Source: Leptolyngbya sp. SIOISBB (GTDB taxonomy: Bacteria > Cyanobacteriota > Cyanobacteriia > Phormidesmidales > Phormidesmidaceae). Taken from it: 64,000 nucleotides of DNA. The position numbers and the translations under genes are program-made. Position 1 is the first letter of the stretch, and every line of letters starts with the position of its first letter. Shown here piece after piece: positions 17,014 through 25,568 of this stretch. Below the pieces are notes generated by a model. The model was not told the DNA's origin. It did no database searches and saw nothing but the letters and a program-made list of their open reading frames with translations. The DNA lies in assembly GCA_010671905.1 (NCBI GenBank), contig JAAHII010000001.1, positions 3,534,001-3,598,000 of the forward strand. The letters are read 5' to 3'.

Positions 17014-17762
17014 CTAGGGGATTTGACGGCGTCCTGTGAGATAGCAATGGCAATTGGGCTTTTCAATCAATGTCGTTACCAGCGAATTTAGGGCGACCGC
17101 CGCTAAGAGGCCGCCCCCTTGAGGGCCTTCAGTCGTGATAAAAGGAACGCCACTGCGCTGCAACCGCCGCTTAGCCGCTGGGGCGTGCTGAAGCCTATGG
17201 GTAGGCCAATCACGAGGGCAGGCTTGAGCTGTTGCGATCGCATTTCTGCACAGACCGCCATCAATACAGAGGGGGCAAACCCAATCACGAGGACACACCC
17301 ATTAGGCAACTCCTGCAACCGATGACGCCATTGGTCTTGTTGCCAAAATGTGGCCTCGGCTTCGTCAGCACTATTAATGTGAGGATTATCGATCAGCGTT
17401 TGAATTGAACACCCTAAATGGGCAAGTCGAGTTTGATCAAGAGCGGTCACCACGGCGGGGATGTCTCCGACCGCCGTGCACCCTTGCTTTAAAGCCTCAC
17501 GTGCCGCCTTTAGCGCATCACGACTCAACCGCACAAAGGGCACCAAACTGACATCCCCACACGCTAAAACCATTTGGCTGAGCAAATCGACCTCGATTTC
17601 CGATCGCTCGGATAGATCAGGTAGTAAATGCTCTAGGGCCTGCTGAAAGTTCTCAGGATGATTGGGAGCCGCATCATCAAGCTGTTCCCAAACTTGATGA
17701 TTAGCGAGCTTATTGGCTTCCACTTCTAACACCCGCAATTGTGCCAGAGCCTCTACCTGCAC
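17014..17762 (-). pseudogene. coaR: CoaR C-terminal precorrin-isomerase-like cobalt-sensing domain, frameshifted and separated from MerR part
   Basis: This resembles precorrin-8X methylmutase (CobH/CbiC): EVEANKLANHQVWEQL, GDVSLVPFVRLS, AVGDIPAVVTAL, CVLVIGFAPSVLM and ALVIGLPIGF. The frame then breaks at a G-run (17180-17183). With one extra base it continues PPAAKRRLQRSGVPF, TTEGPQGGGLLAAVALNSL and ends EKPNCHCYLTGRRQIP. The CHC motif near the C-terminus is the cobalt-sensing motif described for Synechocystis CoaR, a MerR protein with this same domain. It is in the same frame as the MerR gene at 17775, separated only by a TAA and a few codons. I infer one coaR split by a stop and a frameshift. 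Confidence 0.75.
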
Positions 17763-17774
17763 GGTTTGGCAACC

Positions 17775-18140
17775 TTAATCACGCCCTAAGATGCCCTCCA
17801 TCGCTATTGTGGTTTGCCGCAGTTGCACTAGCTGGCGCATCAACATTTGATAATGCTGCTGCAATTGTTCCACCACCGCCGTGGCATTGCCTGGTGTTTC
17901 TCTCTGGATATCCAGCAGTTTCTGAATATGGCTGAGCTGAAACCCTTGTTGCTTAAGGGCGACAATGCGTCTTAACCGTTGCACATCAGCATCATCGTAA
18001 AGACGATAATTGCCGCGCGATCGCTGGGGCGGCGTCAGTAACCCTAACTCGTGATACTGACGCACCATGCGCGGAGTCACCTTGCCGCCAACAGTTTCAG
18101 TCAGCTCTTTGATCGTTAAGTGCGACTTAGCCTGGGTCAT
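17775..18140 (-). CDS. coaR: MerR-type DNA-binding part of CoaR cobalt-responsive regulator
   Basis: This is an N-terminal MerR winged-helix domain, about 121 residues from ATG 18140 (MTQAKSHLTI). Features are VTPRMVRQYHELGLLTPPQR, the wing NYRLYDDADVQRLRRI and a dimerisation helix with GFQLSHIQKLLD. It ends EGILGRD and a TAA at 17775-17777. The following in-frame codons lead straight into the precorrin-isomerase domain that forms the C-terminal half of CoaR in other cyanobacteria. An upstream ATG (18158) lies inside the operator dyad and is less likely. CoaR normally activates the cobalt exporter coaT divergently, but no coaT is present here. Whether the short MerR protein works alone is unknown. 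Confidence 0.8.
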   Translation of the reverse strand: MTQAKSHLTIKELTETVGGKVTPRMVRQYHELGLLTPPQRSRGNYRLYDDADVQRLRRIVALKQQGFQLSHIQKLLDIQRETPGNATAVVEQLQQHYQMLMRQLVQLRQTTIAMEGILGRD

Positions 18141-18148
18141 GGACGCCA

Positions 18149-18176
18149 ACCTTGACATTTACAAGAATGTAAAGGT
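18149..18176. promoter_or_regulatory. MerR/CoaR-type operator dyad
   Basis: ACCTTGACATT (18149-18159) and AATGTAAAGGT (18166-18176) form an 11-6-11 dyad with one mismatch, immediately upstream of the coaR start. A TTGACA (18153-18158) at the left arm faces right. MerR proteins bind such dyads between promoter elements. The rightward promoter would now read into the mntC 3' end. Confidence 0.55.
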
Positions 18177-18193
18177 TGACTCTAGTATTTTTG

Positions 18194-18222
18194 GAGAGTG
18201 TCGCAGTTGCCGCGACACTCTC
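18194..18222. terminator. hairpin after mntC
   Basis: GAGAGTGTCGC (18194-18204) pairs perfectly with GCGACACTCTC (18212-18222), 7-base loop, 9 bases past the mntC stop. No clear U-run follows on the minus strand, so its efficiency as a terminator is uncertain. Confidence 0.55.
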
Positions 18223-18230
18223 AATGTGTT

Positions 18231-19238
18231 TTATGGTGCTGGCGCACATTCGCCACCGAGGCCTTCCACGATGGAGCAGGTGTTGTAGACTAACATGCCG
18301 GTGTAAGTTGCTCCAGGCGTACCTTCTGCCCCTAAACCGTCTGCCAGCAAGACGTTCTCAGAAATGGTGACCCCGGCTTCGTCCGCCACTGTTTTTAAGA
18401 CGCGATCATCAGCAGTGAGTTCAGCAAAAATGATCGGAATACCTTTGTCATTAATTGCTGTAGCTAACTCGTTGATCTTGGCGGCAGTAGGTTCTTCCTC
18501 AGTTGAAACACCCAGCAACGTACCCTCGACGGTTAACCCATAGGCTTCGGAGTAATACGACATCGCATCATGAGTTGTAACCAGGCGGCGCTGCGCTTCC
18601 GGAATGGTGGCAATTTGCTCGGGAATCCAGGCATCTAGAGCTTCTAACTCAGCCGTCAGTTGGTCAGCATTTTCGGTATACAAATCAGTATTGTCCGGAT
18701 CAACGGCGATGAGGTTATCCCGAATCAAGGCGACCATCGCAAGACCATTCTCAACATCATGCCAAACGTGAGGATCGGGCTCTAATTCACCCTCTTCTTC
18801 CACTTCAATCAGTTCCTGCACCGATTCATCATGCAAGGCAATTTTGGGAGCCTCAGAGTCAGAGGCAGTGGCCATATCAATAATCGAGGGTTCAAAGTTG
18901 AGCCCTGCATAAAACACCAAGTCAGCCGTATCAACCGCCTCGCGATCAGAGGGGGTGGCCTCATAGGTATGGGGATCTTGATCGGCGGGGATTAGACAGG
19001 CCAGTTGTACTGTATCCCCCGCAACTTGAGAGGTTAAATCGCAAATGACGCTGTAAGAAGCGACAACAGTGATTGGAGATTCGTCTGTAACATCAGTGGC
19101 GGCTGGGTCGGATTCAGCGGCTGGGTCAGATTCAGCGGCTGGGTCACTGGGAGTTGAGCCGGTGCAACCGGCAAGACCGATCAGGAGTGCGATCGCAACT
19201 CCTAACGTCCCGTGATGGGGGGCAAAAAATCGTTGCAT
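18231..19238 (-). CDS. mntC: manganese-binding lipoprotein of ABC importer
   Basis: This is a cluster-9 solute-binding lipoprotein that captures Mn2+ in the periplasm. It has a signal peptide with lipobox LAGC (Cys about residue 25). The linker then repeats SDPAAE three times. The metal-site segments are DPHTYEATPSD, PDPHVWHD, TTHDAMSYYSEAYGL and FAELTADDR. There is no His-rich loop, unlike the two ZnuA proteins. The Cys pair (IPADQD region and YNTCSIVEGLGGEC) fits the disulfide of cyanobacterial MntC. It is divergent from mntA-mntB, the usual cyanobacterial arrangement. Confidence 0.9.
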   Translation of the reverse strand: MQRFFAPHHGTLGVAIALLIGLAGCTGSTPSDPAAESDPAAESDPAATDVTDESPITVVASYSVICDLTSQVAGDTVQLACLIPADQDPHTYEATPSDREAVDTADLVFYAGLNFEPSIIDMATASDSEAPKIALHDESVQELIEVEEEGELEPDPHVWHDVENGLAMVALIRDNLIAVDPDNTDLYTENADQLTAELEALDAWIPEQIATIPEAQRRLVTTHDAMSYYSEAYGLTVEGTLLGVSTEEEPTAAKINELATAINDKGIPIIFAELTADDRVLKTVADEAGVTISENVLLADGLGAEGTPGATYTGMLVYNTCSIVEGLGGECAPAP

Positions 19239-19737
19239 TGACGTTTCCTCTGGGCCTCATTTTCTAGTAAAGAACTGTCGTCAACAATGGGGTCTAAATA
19301 ACCACCGATTGTCTACGACCACGCTAGTTAGTTCAACGATAGTTACATCTAGAAAAATTTGATGAACTTTGAGCTCGACCATCCTTTTCTGTGCGCTCAT
19401 ATACGTTGAGGTTGTTGGTATTGCTCTATTCTCAGCCCCTATGCAGGCTGAGAATAGAGCAATACTCTATCAGGCGTAGATATTCATACCACTAACCTAT
19501 ACAGCTGTGTCAACCTTTTGATTAGCCTATTAATGAGCGTTACCATCTTGATTGACTTATTGATAAACGTTGCCATTAAGTTAAGGTGCTGCAGTACGCC
19601 AGTCCAATCTCGATTCAGGCAGTTGCCTGTTATGTCGCTGCTCATTAGAGGGCTCTTGCGATTGGTGTCGTCTCTACTGGGTTTGCTGCCTCAATGAAGA
19701 TCATTGAGATGATGTATTATTCTCCTGTAATAGGTTA
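19239..19737. promoter_or_regulatory. divergent mntC/mntA promoter region
   Basis: This is a 499-base AT-rich spacer between divergent manganese-transport genes. It must hold both promoters and probably the site of the Mn sensor (ManR in Synechocystis), but I cannot point to a defined operator. The one strong structure is the hairpin at 19418-19465. TGATGTATTATTCTCC just upstream of mntA may contain a -10 element. Confidence 0.45.
19418..19465. terminator. perfect 20-bp stem hairpin in the mntC/mntA spacer
   Basis: GTATTGCTCTATTCTCAGCC (19418-19437) is exactly complementary to 19446-19465, with an 8-base loop. It lies between divergent genes, so its role is not obvious; it could insulate transcription or be a small mobile or repeat structure. 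Confidence 0.55.
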
Positions 19738-20463
19738 ATGCCGATGCTAGAAATTCAAAACTTGTCGGTTGACTTCAAAGGTAACTGCGCACTTGATCGT
19801 GTCAGTTTTTTTGTGCCTTTAGGTCAGCTGGTCGGCATTATTGGCCCCAACGGTGCGGGCAAAAGTACCCTGGTCCAGGCCATGTTGCACCTGGTGCCGG
19901 CAACCCAAGGTGTGGTTCGGTTTAAGAGCATGCCTCTGAAGCGTCAGCTTCGGCAAACCGCCTACGTCCCCCAGCGGTCCCGCGTTGATTGGGATTACCC
20001 CGTCACTGTTTGGAATGTGGTGATGATGGCTCAGACCATGCAGACTGGACTCTTTAAGGGATTTAGCCAGCAGGCGCAACAGCAGGTCCGCGCTGCTCTC
20101 GAACGGGTAGAGATGTATGATTTGCGCGATCGCCCCATTGGCGAGCTATCAGGAGGGCAGCAGCAGCGGGTGTTTCTGGCCCGTGCCCTCGCCAAAGAAG
20201 CAGAGCTATTAATTTTTGATGAGCCTTTTACAGGGGTGGATCGCAAGACTGAAGATATCATTTTTGATATTTTTCAGGAACTGCGGTCAGAGGGCAAAAC
20301 CCTACTCGTCATTAGCCACGATTTGGGTGAGTCGCTAGCAATTTATGATCAGTTGCTGCTGCTCAACAAACGGCTGATTGCCCAGGGAACCCGTCAAGAG
20401 GTTGTTACCTCCGACAATTTAGAACGGGCCTACGGTCGAGGCCTCGCCCGAGTTTTCGCTTAG
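19738..20463 (+). CDS. mntA: manganese ABC transporter ATP-binding protein
   Basis: This is the ATPase subunit of the MntCAB manganese importer. It has Walker A GPNGAGKST, signature LSGGQQQR, Walker B LLIFDEPFTG and switch VISHD. It is 241 residues; translation may start at ATG 19738 or the ATG two codons on (MLEIQNLSV). The permease mntB follows after 149 bases, and the binding protein mntC is divergent. Confidence 0.92.
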   Translation: MPMLEIQNLSVDFKGNCALDRVSFFVPLGQLVGIIGPNGAGKSTLVQAMLHLVPATQGVVRFKSMPLKRQLRQTAYVPQRSRVDWDYPVTVWNVVMMAQTMQTGLFKGFSQQAQQQVRAALERVEMYDLRDRPIGELSGGQQQRVFLARALAKEAELLIFDEPFTGVDRKTEDIIFDIFQELRSEGKTLLVISHDLGESLAIYDQLLLLNKRLIAQGTRQEVVTSDNLERAYGRGLARVFA

Positions 20464-20612
20464 ACAGCATCCCCATGGACCTTACTTGCTTGCATCTAGG
20501 GATGGCCAAGAACTTTAAGCAGATCTTTGTGTTCCTTGGGCATCCCGCTATCGATCATCGCCTAGTTACATCACTGTCAACCCAGCAACCTTAAAAGAGA
20601 CGGAACCCTTCT

Positions 20613-21527
20613 ATGTTGGATTGGATTATTGAGCCATTGTCATTGTCGTTTATGCAACGGGCCCTCATGCTGGGTATTTTTCTCGGCATCCTCTGTGCCG
20701 TTGTGGGCAGCTACATGATTGTGCAGCAGATGGGGATGTTAGCCCATGCCATTTCTCACTCGGTGATGGCAGGCCTGCCAATTGCCTATGTGGTAGGCGT
20801 TGCCCTCTCGTTTGGGGCTTTAGTTTCTGGTGTGTTCAGCGCCCTGGTGCTCTATTTGATTGAGTCGCGATCGCGGGTGAAAACTGATGCTGCCATGGCG
20901 CTGATTTTGACCTCATTTGTGGCCATTGGCGTCGTGTTAGTCAGCGTTCTTCCGGGAGCCAATCGGATTGACCTGGTTCATATTCTGTTTGGCAACATTC
21001 TGGGGGTCACCATGCAAGAGGTGTGGTGGAGCTTTGCCGTCACCATGGTCGCTATCATCTTGGTGCGCTTGTTTTTCAAAGAACTTTTGTTTTACACCTT
21101 TGACCCGAAAGGGGCTCAAGCCAGCGGGATGCCGGTGCATTTGTACAACGCTGCACTCATTACGGCCATGACGGTTACCATCGTCGTGTGTTTACCCACG
21201 GTCGGTGCGCTATTGGTGGTGGCCTTACTCGCTGCTCCAGCCGCCACCGCCTACCTGCTGGTTAAAGAACTCCATCAAATGATGTGGGTGGGTGCGATTA
21301 TTGGGGCCCTCTCCAGCATCATTGGGATGTACCTGAGCTATTACTTAGACGCGCCGTCCGGAGCTTCAATTGTCCTCGTATCCTTCTGCTTTTTCTGTTT
21401 AGCCTTCGTGTTCAGCCCATCAGAGGGGCTATTGGCTAGCTTTTGGGCCCAGCGCCGACAATCTCAATTGACCGATGCCGACGAAGTTGATCAAACCCTG
21501 GCAACGTCGGATAGATCACTTTATTAA
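20613..21527 (+). CDS. mntB: manganese ABC transporter permease
   Basis: This is an integral membrane permease for Mn2+ of the cluster-9 family. It has eight or nine hydrophobic helices, with SFMQRALMLGIFLGILCAVV near the N-terminus, MLAHAISHSVMAGLPIAY, HILFGNILGV and APSGASIVLVS. At 304 residues it is typical, with a polar C-terminal tail. It works with mntA upstream and mntC. Confidence 0.92.
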   Translation: MLDWIIEPLSLSFMQRALMLGIFLGILCAVVGSYMIVQQMGMLAHAISHSVMAGLPIAYVVGVALSFGALVSGVFSALVLYLIESRSRVKTDAAMALILTSFVAIGVVLVSVLPGANRIDLVHILFGNILGVTMQEVWWSFAVTMVAIILVRLFFKELLFYTFDPKGAQASGMPVHLYNAALITAMTVTIVVCLPTVGALLVVALLAAPAATAYLLVKELHQMMWVGAIIGALSSIIGMYLSYYLDAPSGASIVLVSFCFFCLAFVFSPSEGLLASFWAQRRQSQLTDADEVDQTLATSDRSLY

Positions 21528-21920
21528 CGAGAATGTGTTGCCAACCTTGACTGCCCCAAGGGGTTGCAGTGAGGTGAGATCGCCGCACTCATTTTTTTGC
21601 CAACTGCCGTTGGCAGAGCTTGAGTAACTGCTAGCCAGTTCGATTTTTCCATTACTTGCGATCTCTACCATGGGCGCGAAAGTCTCTGAGTATGGAGATT
21701 GCTGGTGCCATATTTCGCTAACTTGCGCACCGGGGCGACACGCCCCCTTTTCGGGTAAGTCTGGAGGGCTTTAAGTTCTCTTGACGGTGAGGGTAATCGC
21801 GCCTCATAAGTGGATAGTTGGAGAGAGGATGCGGGGATTGATTCCCTGCCGTTTACGATTCTGTGTCACCTGCCTTAGGGTGGATAGGGAAACTCAGAGA
21901 CACATCAGGATCGGTGTTGG
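21528..21920. other. intergenic region after mntB
   Basis: This 393-base stretch has no convincing coding frame. CTGCCCC-AAG-GGGTTGCAG at about 21551-21569 may be a weak terminator for mntB. GCCAAC/GTTGGC at 21599-21614 forms another small hairpin. Nothing else stands out. Confidence 0.4.
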
Positions 21921-23906
21921 ATGGAGGCGATCGCAGCGTTAATTCCCCTGATCGAAATCCTGGCGTTTTGCCTGGTGGGGTTTGTCTGGTTACGAGGCAG
22001 TTCGCCACCTTATTCCCTCGCGGCTGCCCTATCGCTAGGTATCATCTCCGGCTTGGGATTGTTGTCGCTGCTGTTGCAGGTGTCATTTTTGTTGGGTCAT
22101 CCGGCACTCTCTTTGCTGCTGGAGACCTTGACCCTGGTCGGGCTAGTTTGGTGGACGCGATCGCGCTGGGGATGTTTGATCGAGTTGGGCCAGCGCTGTT
22201 TTGAAATGTGGCACCGTTACCCTGTGAGCCTGTCGATCTTCGCGGTGGCGCTGGGCTATTTATTTGTGCAAGCCTATCTGCTACCGCCGAGCAGTTGGGA
22301 TGCCTTGGTTTACCATCTGCCTCGGGTACTGCTCTGGGAACAGAATCAGAGTCTATTTTTGCGCGACTACAGTTTGCCCCACCAGGCGGTTTTTCCCGTC
22401 GGCTCAGACATTCTCTTTCATCTGTTTCTGCGATTTTGGCTGGATTATGGTCTGGGCATTTTTAGCTGGTTGTCTTATGGGGTCATTGCCTGTGGCACCT
22501 ATGCGATCGCTCGTCCTCGAGTGAGTCAAGCCGTCGCGTTGACCACAGCTCTGGTGATCGCCTGCTTACCCGAAATTGTTTACCAATCCACCGCGACGAA
22601 AAATGACATTATCGTGGCGGCTGTAGCGATGGCCTGCGTGGTGTGGGCCGACCGCTGGTTGCGGGTACCGAAGATTGACGCGTTATTAGGACTGGCGCTG
22701 ACCCTCTGTTTTGGCGTGGCGGTTAAAACGTCGTTTGTGCTATTTGCGTTCTTTTTTCTGCTGTTGTGGTTGGTGTTGGTGATTCAGCAAGGTCTGTTTT
22801 TCCAGCTTTTGCAGTTGCCTATCCGGCACTGGCGAGCCGTGGTCTGTTGTTTGCTGCCAGGAATTGTACTATCCCAAATCTGGTTGTTTTGGGATAACTA
22901 CCAGCAGTATGGCGAGTGGCTGGGGCCAGCAGAACTCGCACTGAAAAATCAAAATAATGACGGTGTATGGGGGGCGATCGCTAATTTCACCCGCTACACG
23001 TTTCACAGCCTGCATTTTTTGCGGCCCGTTGAGTATGCGATCCAGGCGATATCAGGACAGTCGGTGATTGCTGGGCTGCAGGGAATTTATGATCAGCTAT
23101 TCGAACCGCTATTTAGGGATGTGGGTAAGGCGGCCTTTATTGAATGGCAACCCTTTGAGGTGATTTGGGAGGCCCACGAAGATATCTCTTGGTTTGGGCC
23201 GGTGAGTGTGTTTTTGGTGTTTCCGGCAGTGGCCTGGGCGATGGTCAAGGGTCGCGGCTTGACCCGCATGATGGGCCTCTTGGCAATTTGTCTGGTCGGT
23301 GCGTTGAGCTACAAACTGGGCTGGTCACCGTGGAAAACCCGATTTTTTACCCTGGCTTTTGGGTGTACAGGGTTGTGCGTGGCGATGTTGTTGCACGATG
23401 TGCAGGTGCGTACTGGCAGCATCGGCACTTTGATCTTGAAAGGGTGGCGCTGGGTGAGTTTGGCGATTTTGCTATACGCCTGCCTCTATAACTTCACGAA
23501 GCCGATGATTCCGTCGGATTACTACATTGGCCGTCATCCGATTTGGTTTAGTAGTAACTGGACGCGAGATCGCACGATCTATTCCAAACTCTACGATGGC
23601 CTACAACTAGAGCAGATGAGCGAAGCCCTAGCGTCGGCCCAGAAGATCGGGATTGCGGGCTATGGCCATTACTTTTCGCTCATGTTTCACAATCCGTCGC
23701 TAGAGTTTCTATTTCTTTTCATCGACCAGCCGACAGCAGAGGCCGAGGCGTTGGCAATGGTGGAGGAACGACTCGGAGAGATCGACCACCTCGTGTGCTT
23801 TAACGAGAAATGTGCGACGGCGGCCTCAACCTCAGGAATGAAGCTACTCTGGCAAAATGATTCGGAAGCGCAACTGCCAGCGGTTTATCAGAATCCGTTC
23901 CTCTGA
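21921..23906 (+). CDS. multi-membrane-spanning glycosyltransferase-like protein (GT39/PMT type)
   Basis: This is a 661-residue membrane protein with about a dozen hydrophobic segments over its first 510 residues and a soluble C-terminal part. An acidic loop after the second or third helix (PPSSWDALVYHLPRVL) and HQAVFPVGSD resemble the catalytic loops of polyprenol-phosphate-dependent mannosyl or arabinosyl transferases (GT39/GT-C). I infer sugar transfer on the periplasmic face. No acceptor or partner gene is seen nearby. Its stop codon lies within the CTCTGAC next to a MITE-like element. Confidence 0.6.
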   Translation: MEAIAALIPLIEILAFCLVGFVWLRGSSPPYSLAAALSLGIISGLGLLSLLLQVSFLLGHPALSLLLETLTLVGLVWWTRSRWGCLIELGQRCFEMWHRYPVSLSIFAVALGYLFVQAYLLPPSSWDALVYHLPRVLLWEQNQSLFLRDYSLPHQAVFPVGSDILFHLFLRFWLDYGLGIFSWLSYGVIACGTYAIARPRVSQAVALTTALVIACLPEIVYQSTATKNDIIVAAVAMACVVWADRWLRVPKIDALLGLALTLCFGVAVKTSFVLFAFFFLLLWLVLVIQQGLFFQLLQLPIRHWRAVVCCLLPGIVLSQIWLFWDNYQQYGEWLGPAELALKNQNNDGVWGAIANFTRYTFHSLHFLRPVEYAIQAISGQSVIAGLQGIYDQLFEPLFRDVGKAAFIEWQPFEVIWEAHEDISWFGPVSVFLVFPAVAWAMVKGRGLTRMMGLLAICLVGALSYKLGWSPWKTRFFTLAFGCTGLCVAMLLHDVQVRTGSIGTLILKGWRWVSLAILLYACLYNFTKPMIPSDYYIGRHPIWFSSNWTRDRTIYSKLYDGLQLEQMSEALASAQKIGIAGYGHYFSLMFHNPSLEFLFLFIDQPTAEAEALAMVEERLGEIDHLVCFNEKCATAASTSGMKLLWQNDSEAQLPAVYQNPFL

Positions 23907-23907
23907 C

Positions 23908-24177
23908 CTGACTTTTCCTGGCAAGTCCTAGGATGAGCAAATATCAAGGGTTCTGGGAATGAAGGTGATGCGCAACAAGAAGTATCTATTGAGAATCGCC
24001 AACGAGTCTTGAGGCTTTCAGGATGCTCAAATTCCGCCAGATTTTTATCCCAAAAAGAGATAGCAAGCCGCAGTTTGATCAGATCGCCCTGGATGCTTGA
24101 AACCGCCTGTTAGCAGGCATTTCAACTCCGCATTCCGACCTCCGCATTCCGCATTCTGCTATAACGGGAAAAGTCAG
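23908..24177. mobile_element. MITE-like element copy A with nested repeat
   Basis: Terminal inverted repeats CTGACTTTTCC (23908) and GGAAAAGTCAG (ending 24177) enclose sequence that matches the element at 62854: CAAATATCAAGGGTTC, then CCAGATTTTT.TCCCAAAAAGA, then AACGGGAAAAG. CTCTGAC is found at 23901-23907 and again at 24179-24185, a possible degraded target duplication. Between CCCAAAAAGAGATA and AACGGG it carries an extra block of about 100 bases (24062-24161) missing from copy B. It has no coding capacity. Confidence 0.7.
24062..24161. repeat. dispersed intergenic repeat, family 2, copy 2, nested in MITE A
   Basis: It begins GCAAGCCGCAGTTTGATCAG and ends CATTCCGCATTCTGCT. ATA is found on both sides. 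The comparable place in MITE B is uninterrupted, so this block inserted into, or was gained by, an existing MITE. Confidence 0.6.
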
Positions 24178-24281
24178 ACTCTGACGAGAGCGTGACTCTC
24201 CAAGGACCCTGATGCTGTCTTTTCAAAACCACTACCCTGGCAGGACTTGTGTGTGGTCATTCGATTGCTCAGAACCATTGA

Positions 24282-24314
24282 AGCGATCGCACTTTGTTAT
24301 CGAGTGCGATCGCT
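24282..24314. terminator. bidirectional terminator-like hairpin
   Basis: AGCGATCGCACT (24282-24293) pairs perfectly with AGTGCGATCGCT (24303-24314) with a 9-base loop, built on two HIP1 octamers. It lies between convergent genes, the expected place for a shared terminator. Confidence 0.5.
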
Positions 24315-24374
24315 CCTCTTAAACTGCCATTTGCTGTCTAAAGGCTGCACAGCCCAATCAATGACAGCTTCTCT

Positions 24375-24764
24375 TTAAACGCCACCGGTACTCGACGGTT
24401 CCCGTATAGTCGCTTCGCCCATGTCGTAAACTTCGCCATCCCGCGATAATGTGCAGGATGAGCCGCTATTGGGAATAAACAGTGTCCATTGGTTGTTCCC
24501 GAATTCATTGGAATAGTTATACCCTTCAGGATTGGGTTCCCGAATCGCCGGGGACGTCAGAAAAACAACTTCGTCGCCTCGATCATACAGGCGGATTTTG
24601 AGCTCACTATTCGGTGATTCCGGATCGCCATCACGAAAAACATTCGCCGCCGTATTTTCAGCATCACAGTAGGCAATCGTAAATTCAGCATTGGCGCGGT
24701 TAGCGACCACCAGACTGCTACAGGCAAGGCCTAGGATGATCGCTAACTTGCGGAACAACTTCAT
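24375..24764 (-). CDS. small secreted protein of unknown function
   Basis: ATG 24764 (MKLFRKLAIILGLACSSLVV) opens a typical Sec signal peptide with likely cleavage after ANRANA. The mature protein is about 100 residues, acidic, with two Cys (AYCDAEN and GSSCTLSRDG) that may form a disulfide. An ATG seven codons upstream (24785) is possible. I do not recognise the family. Confidence 0.6.
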   Translation of the reverse strand: MKLFRKLAIILGLACSSLVVANRANAEFTIAYCDAENTAANVFRDGDPESPNSELKIRLYDRGDEVVFLTSPAIREPNPEGYNYSNEFGNNQWTLFIPNSGSSCTLSRDGEVYDMGEATIREPSSTGGV

Positions 24765-24893
24765 TTGCACTTGTAACTTCCCCAATCTTCGTAAATAGCG
24801 ATATTGAGGCTATCACCAAACCCATAGCGATCATCGATTGCGGAGACACTTGTAATCAACGTCCGCCCACTTAGACGTCATGGTGTGGTCAAG

Positions 24894-25568
24894 TTAAAGG
24901 ACTTTTTCTTGAGTAGAGGGGGGGCTCGGTTTGCTGGTGTTAATGCCGACGAGGAGAGCCGCGATCGCCATAAAACCGATCAAAATTCCCACAGAATTGA
25001 GCAACGCGCGACCATATCCCAACGTGTCGACATCGATAAACGGGTAGGGATACAGTCCCGTAATTTCGCCGCGAATGAGTGTGTAAACCAAATAGCCCAA
25101 GGGATAAACTAACCAGCGGGGAATGTTTCGGAGTTGAACGGTTCGCCTTGGTATAGCGAGCCACCAATACAGTAGAAATAGTGCGGGCATGACATAGTGC
25201 AGTGTAGTGTCGAGCACCAAGGCTAACCCTTGGGGATTCCAAAGCTGGCGCAGCAGTAAGAAGTAGACAATGCAGACGATCGCAATCGCGGTCGCGATCG
25301 CTGAGATCACCTGCGGATGCGTTAAAAACTGTTGCAACGCGAATCGTTTTGGCAACAGCCGAGCCGTCAAGGCTAATGTGACACACCAGTTCGTCAAAAT
25401 GGTGAAATAGCCTAAATAAAGCACGATCGCATATCCCCAACCGTTGCCATCTACCAGCGAAGTTTGCACTGTGAGTCCGAACCGGACCAGCACAGTACTC
25501 CACCCAATCACGGCTCCGAGCAGCGCTAGATAACGCAGCCGAGAACGATTTAAGGGCGTGATGTCCAT
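24894..25568 (-). CDS. Pr6Pr-family membrane protein
   Basis: This is a 224-residue protein from ATG 25568 (MDITPLNRSRLRY) with six or seven hydrophobic helices. Features such as YFTILTNWCVTLAL, LHYVMPALFLLYWW, YPLGYLVYTLIRGE and YPYPFIDV with a conserved Gly-Tyr are typical of the Pr6Pr/FAR-17a-AIG1-like family. Its molecular role is unknown. The ATG at 25637 would add 23 atypical residues. Confidence 0.7.
   Translation of the reverse strand: MDITPLNRSRLRYLALLGAVIGWSTVLVRFGLTVQTSLVDGNGWGYAIVLYLGYFTILTNWCVTLALTARLLPKRFALQQFLTHPQVISAIATAIAIVCIVYFLLLRQLWNPQGLALVLDTTLHYVMPALFLLYWWLAIPRRTVQLRNIPRWLVYPLGYLVYTLIRGEITGLYPYPFIDVDTLGYGRALLNSVGILIGFMAIAALLVGINTSKPSPPSTQEKVL

Noticed and set aside
18153-18188. 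Promoter for a coaT-like exporter reading right
   Set aside because: TTGACA is present, but no downstream exporter exists and the -10 spacing is poor. I keep the dyad only as a probable CoaR site.
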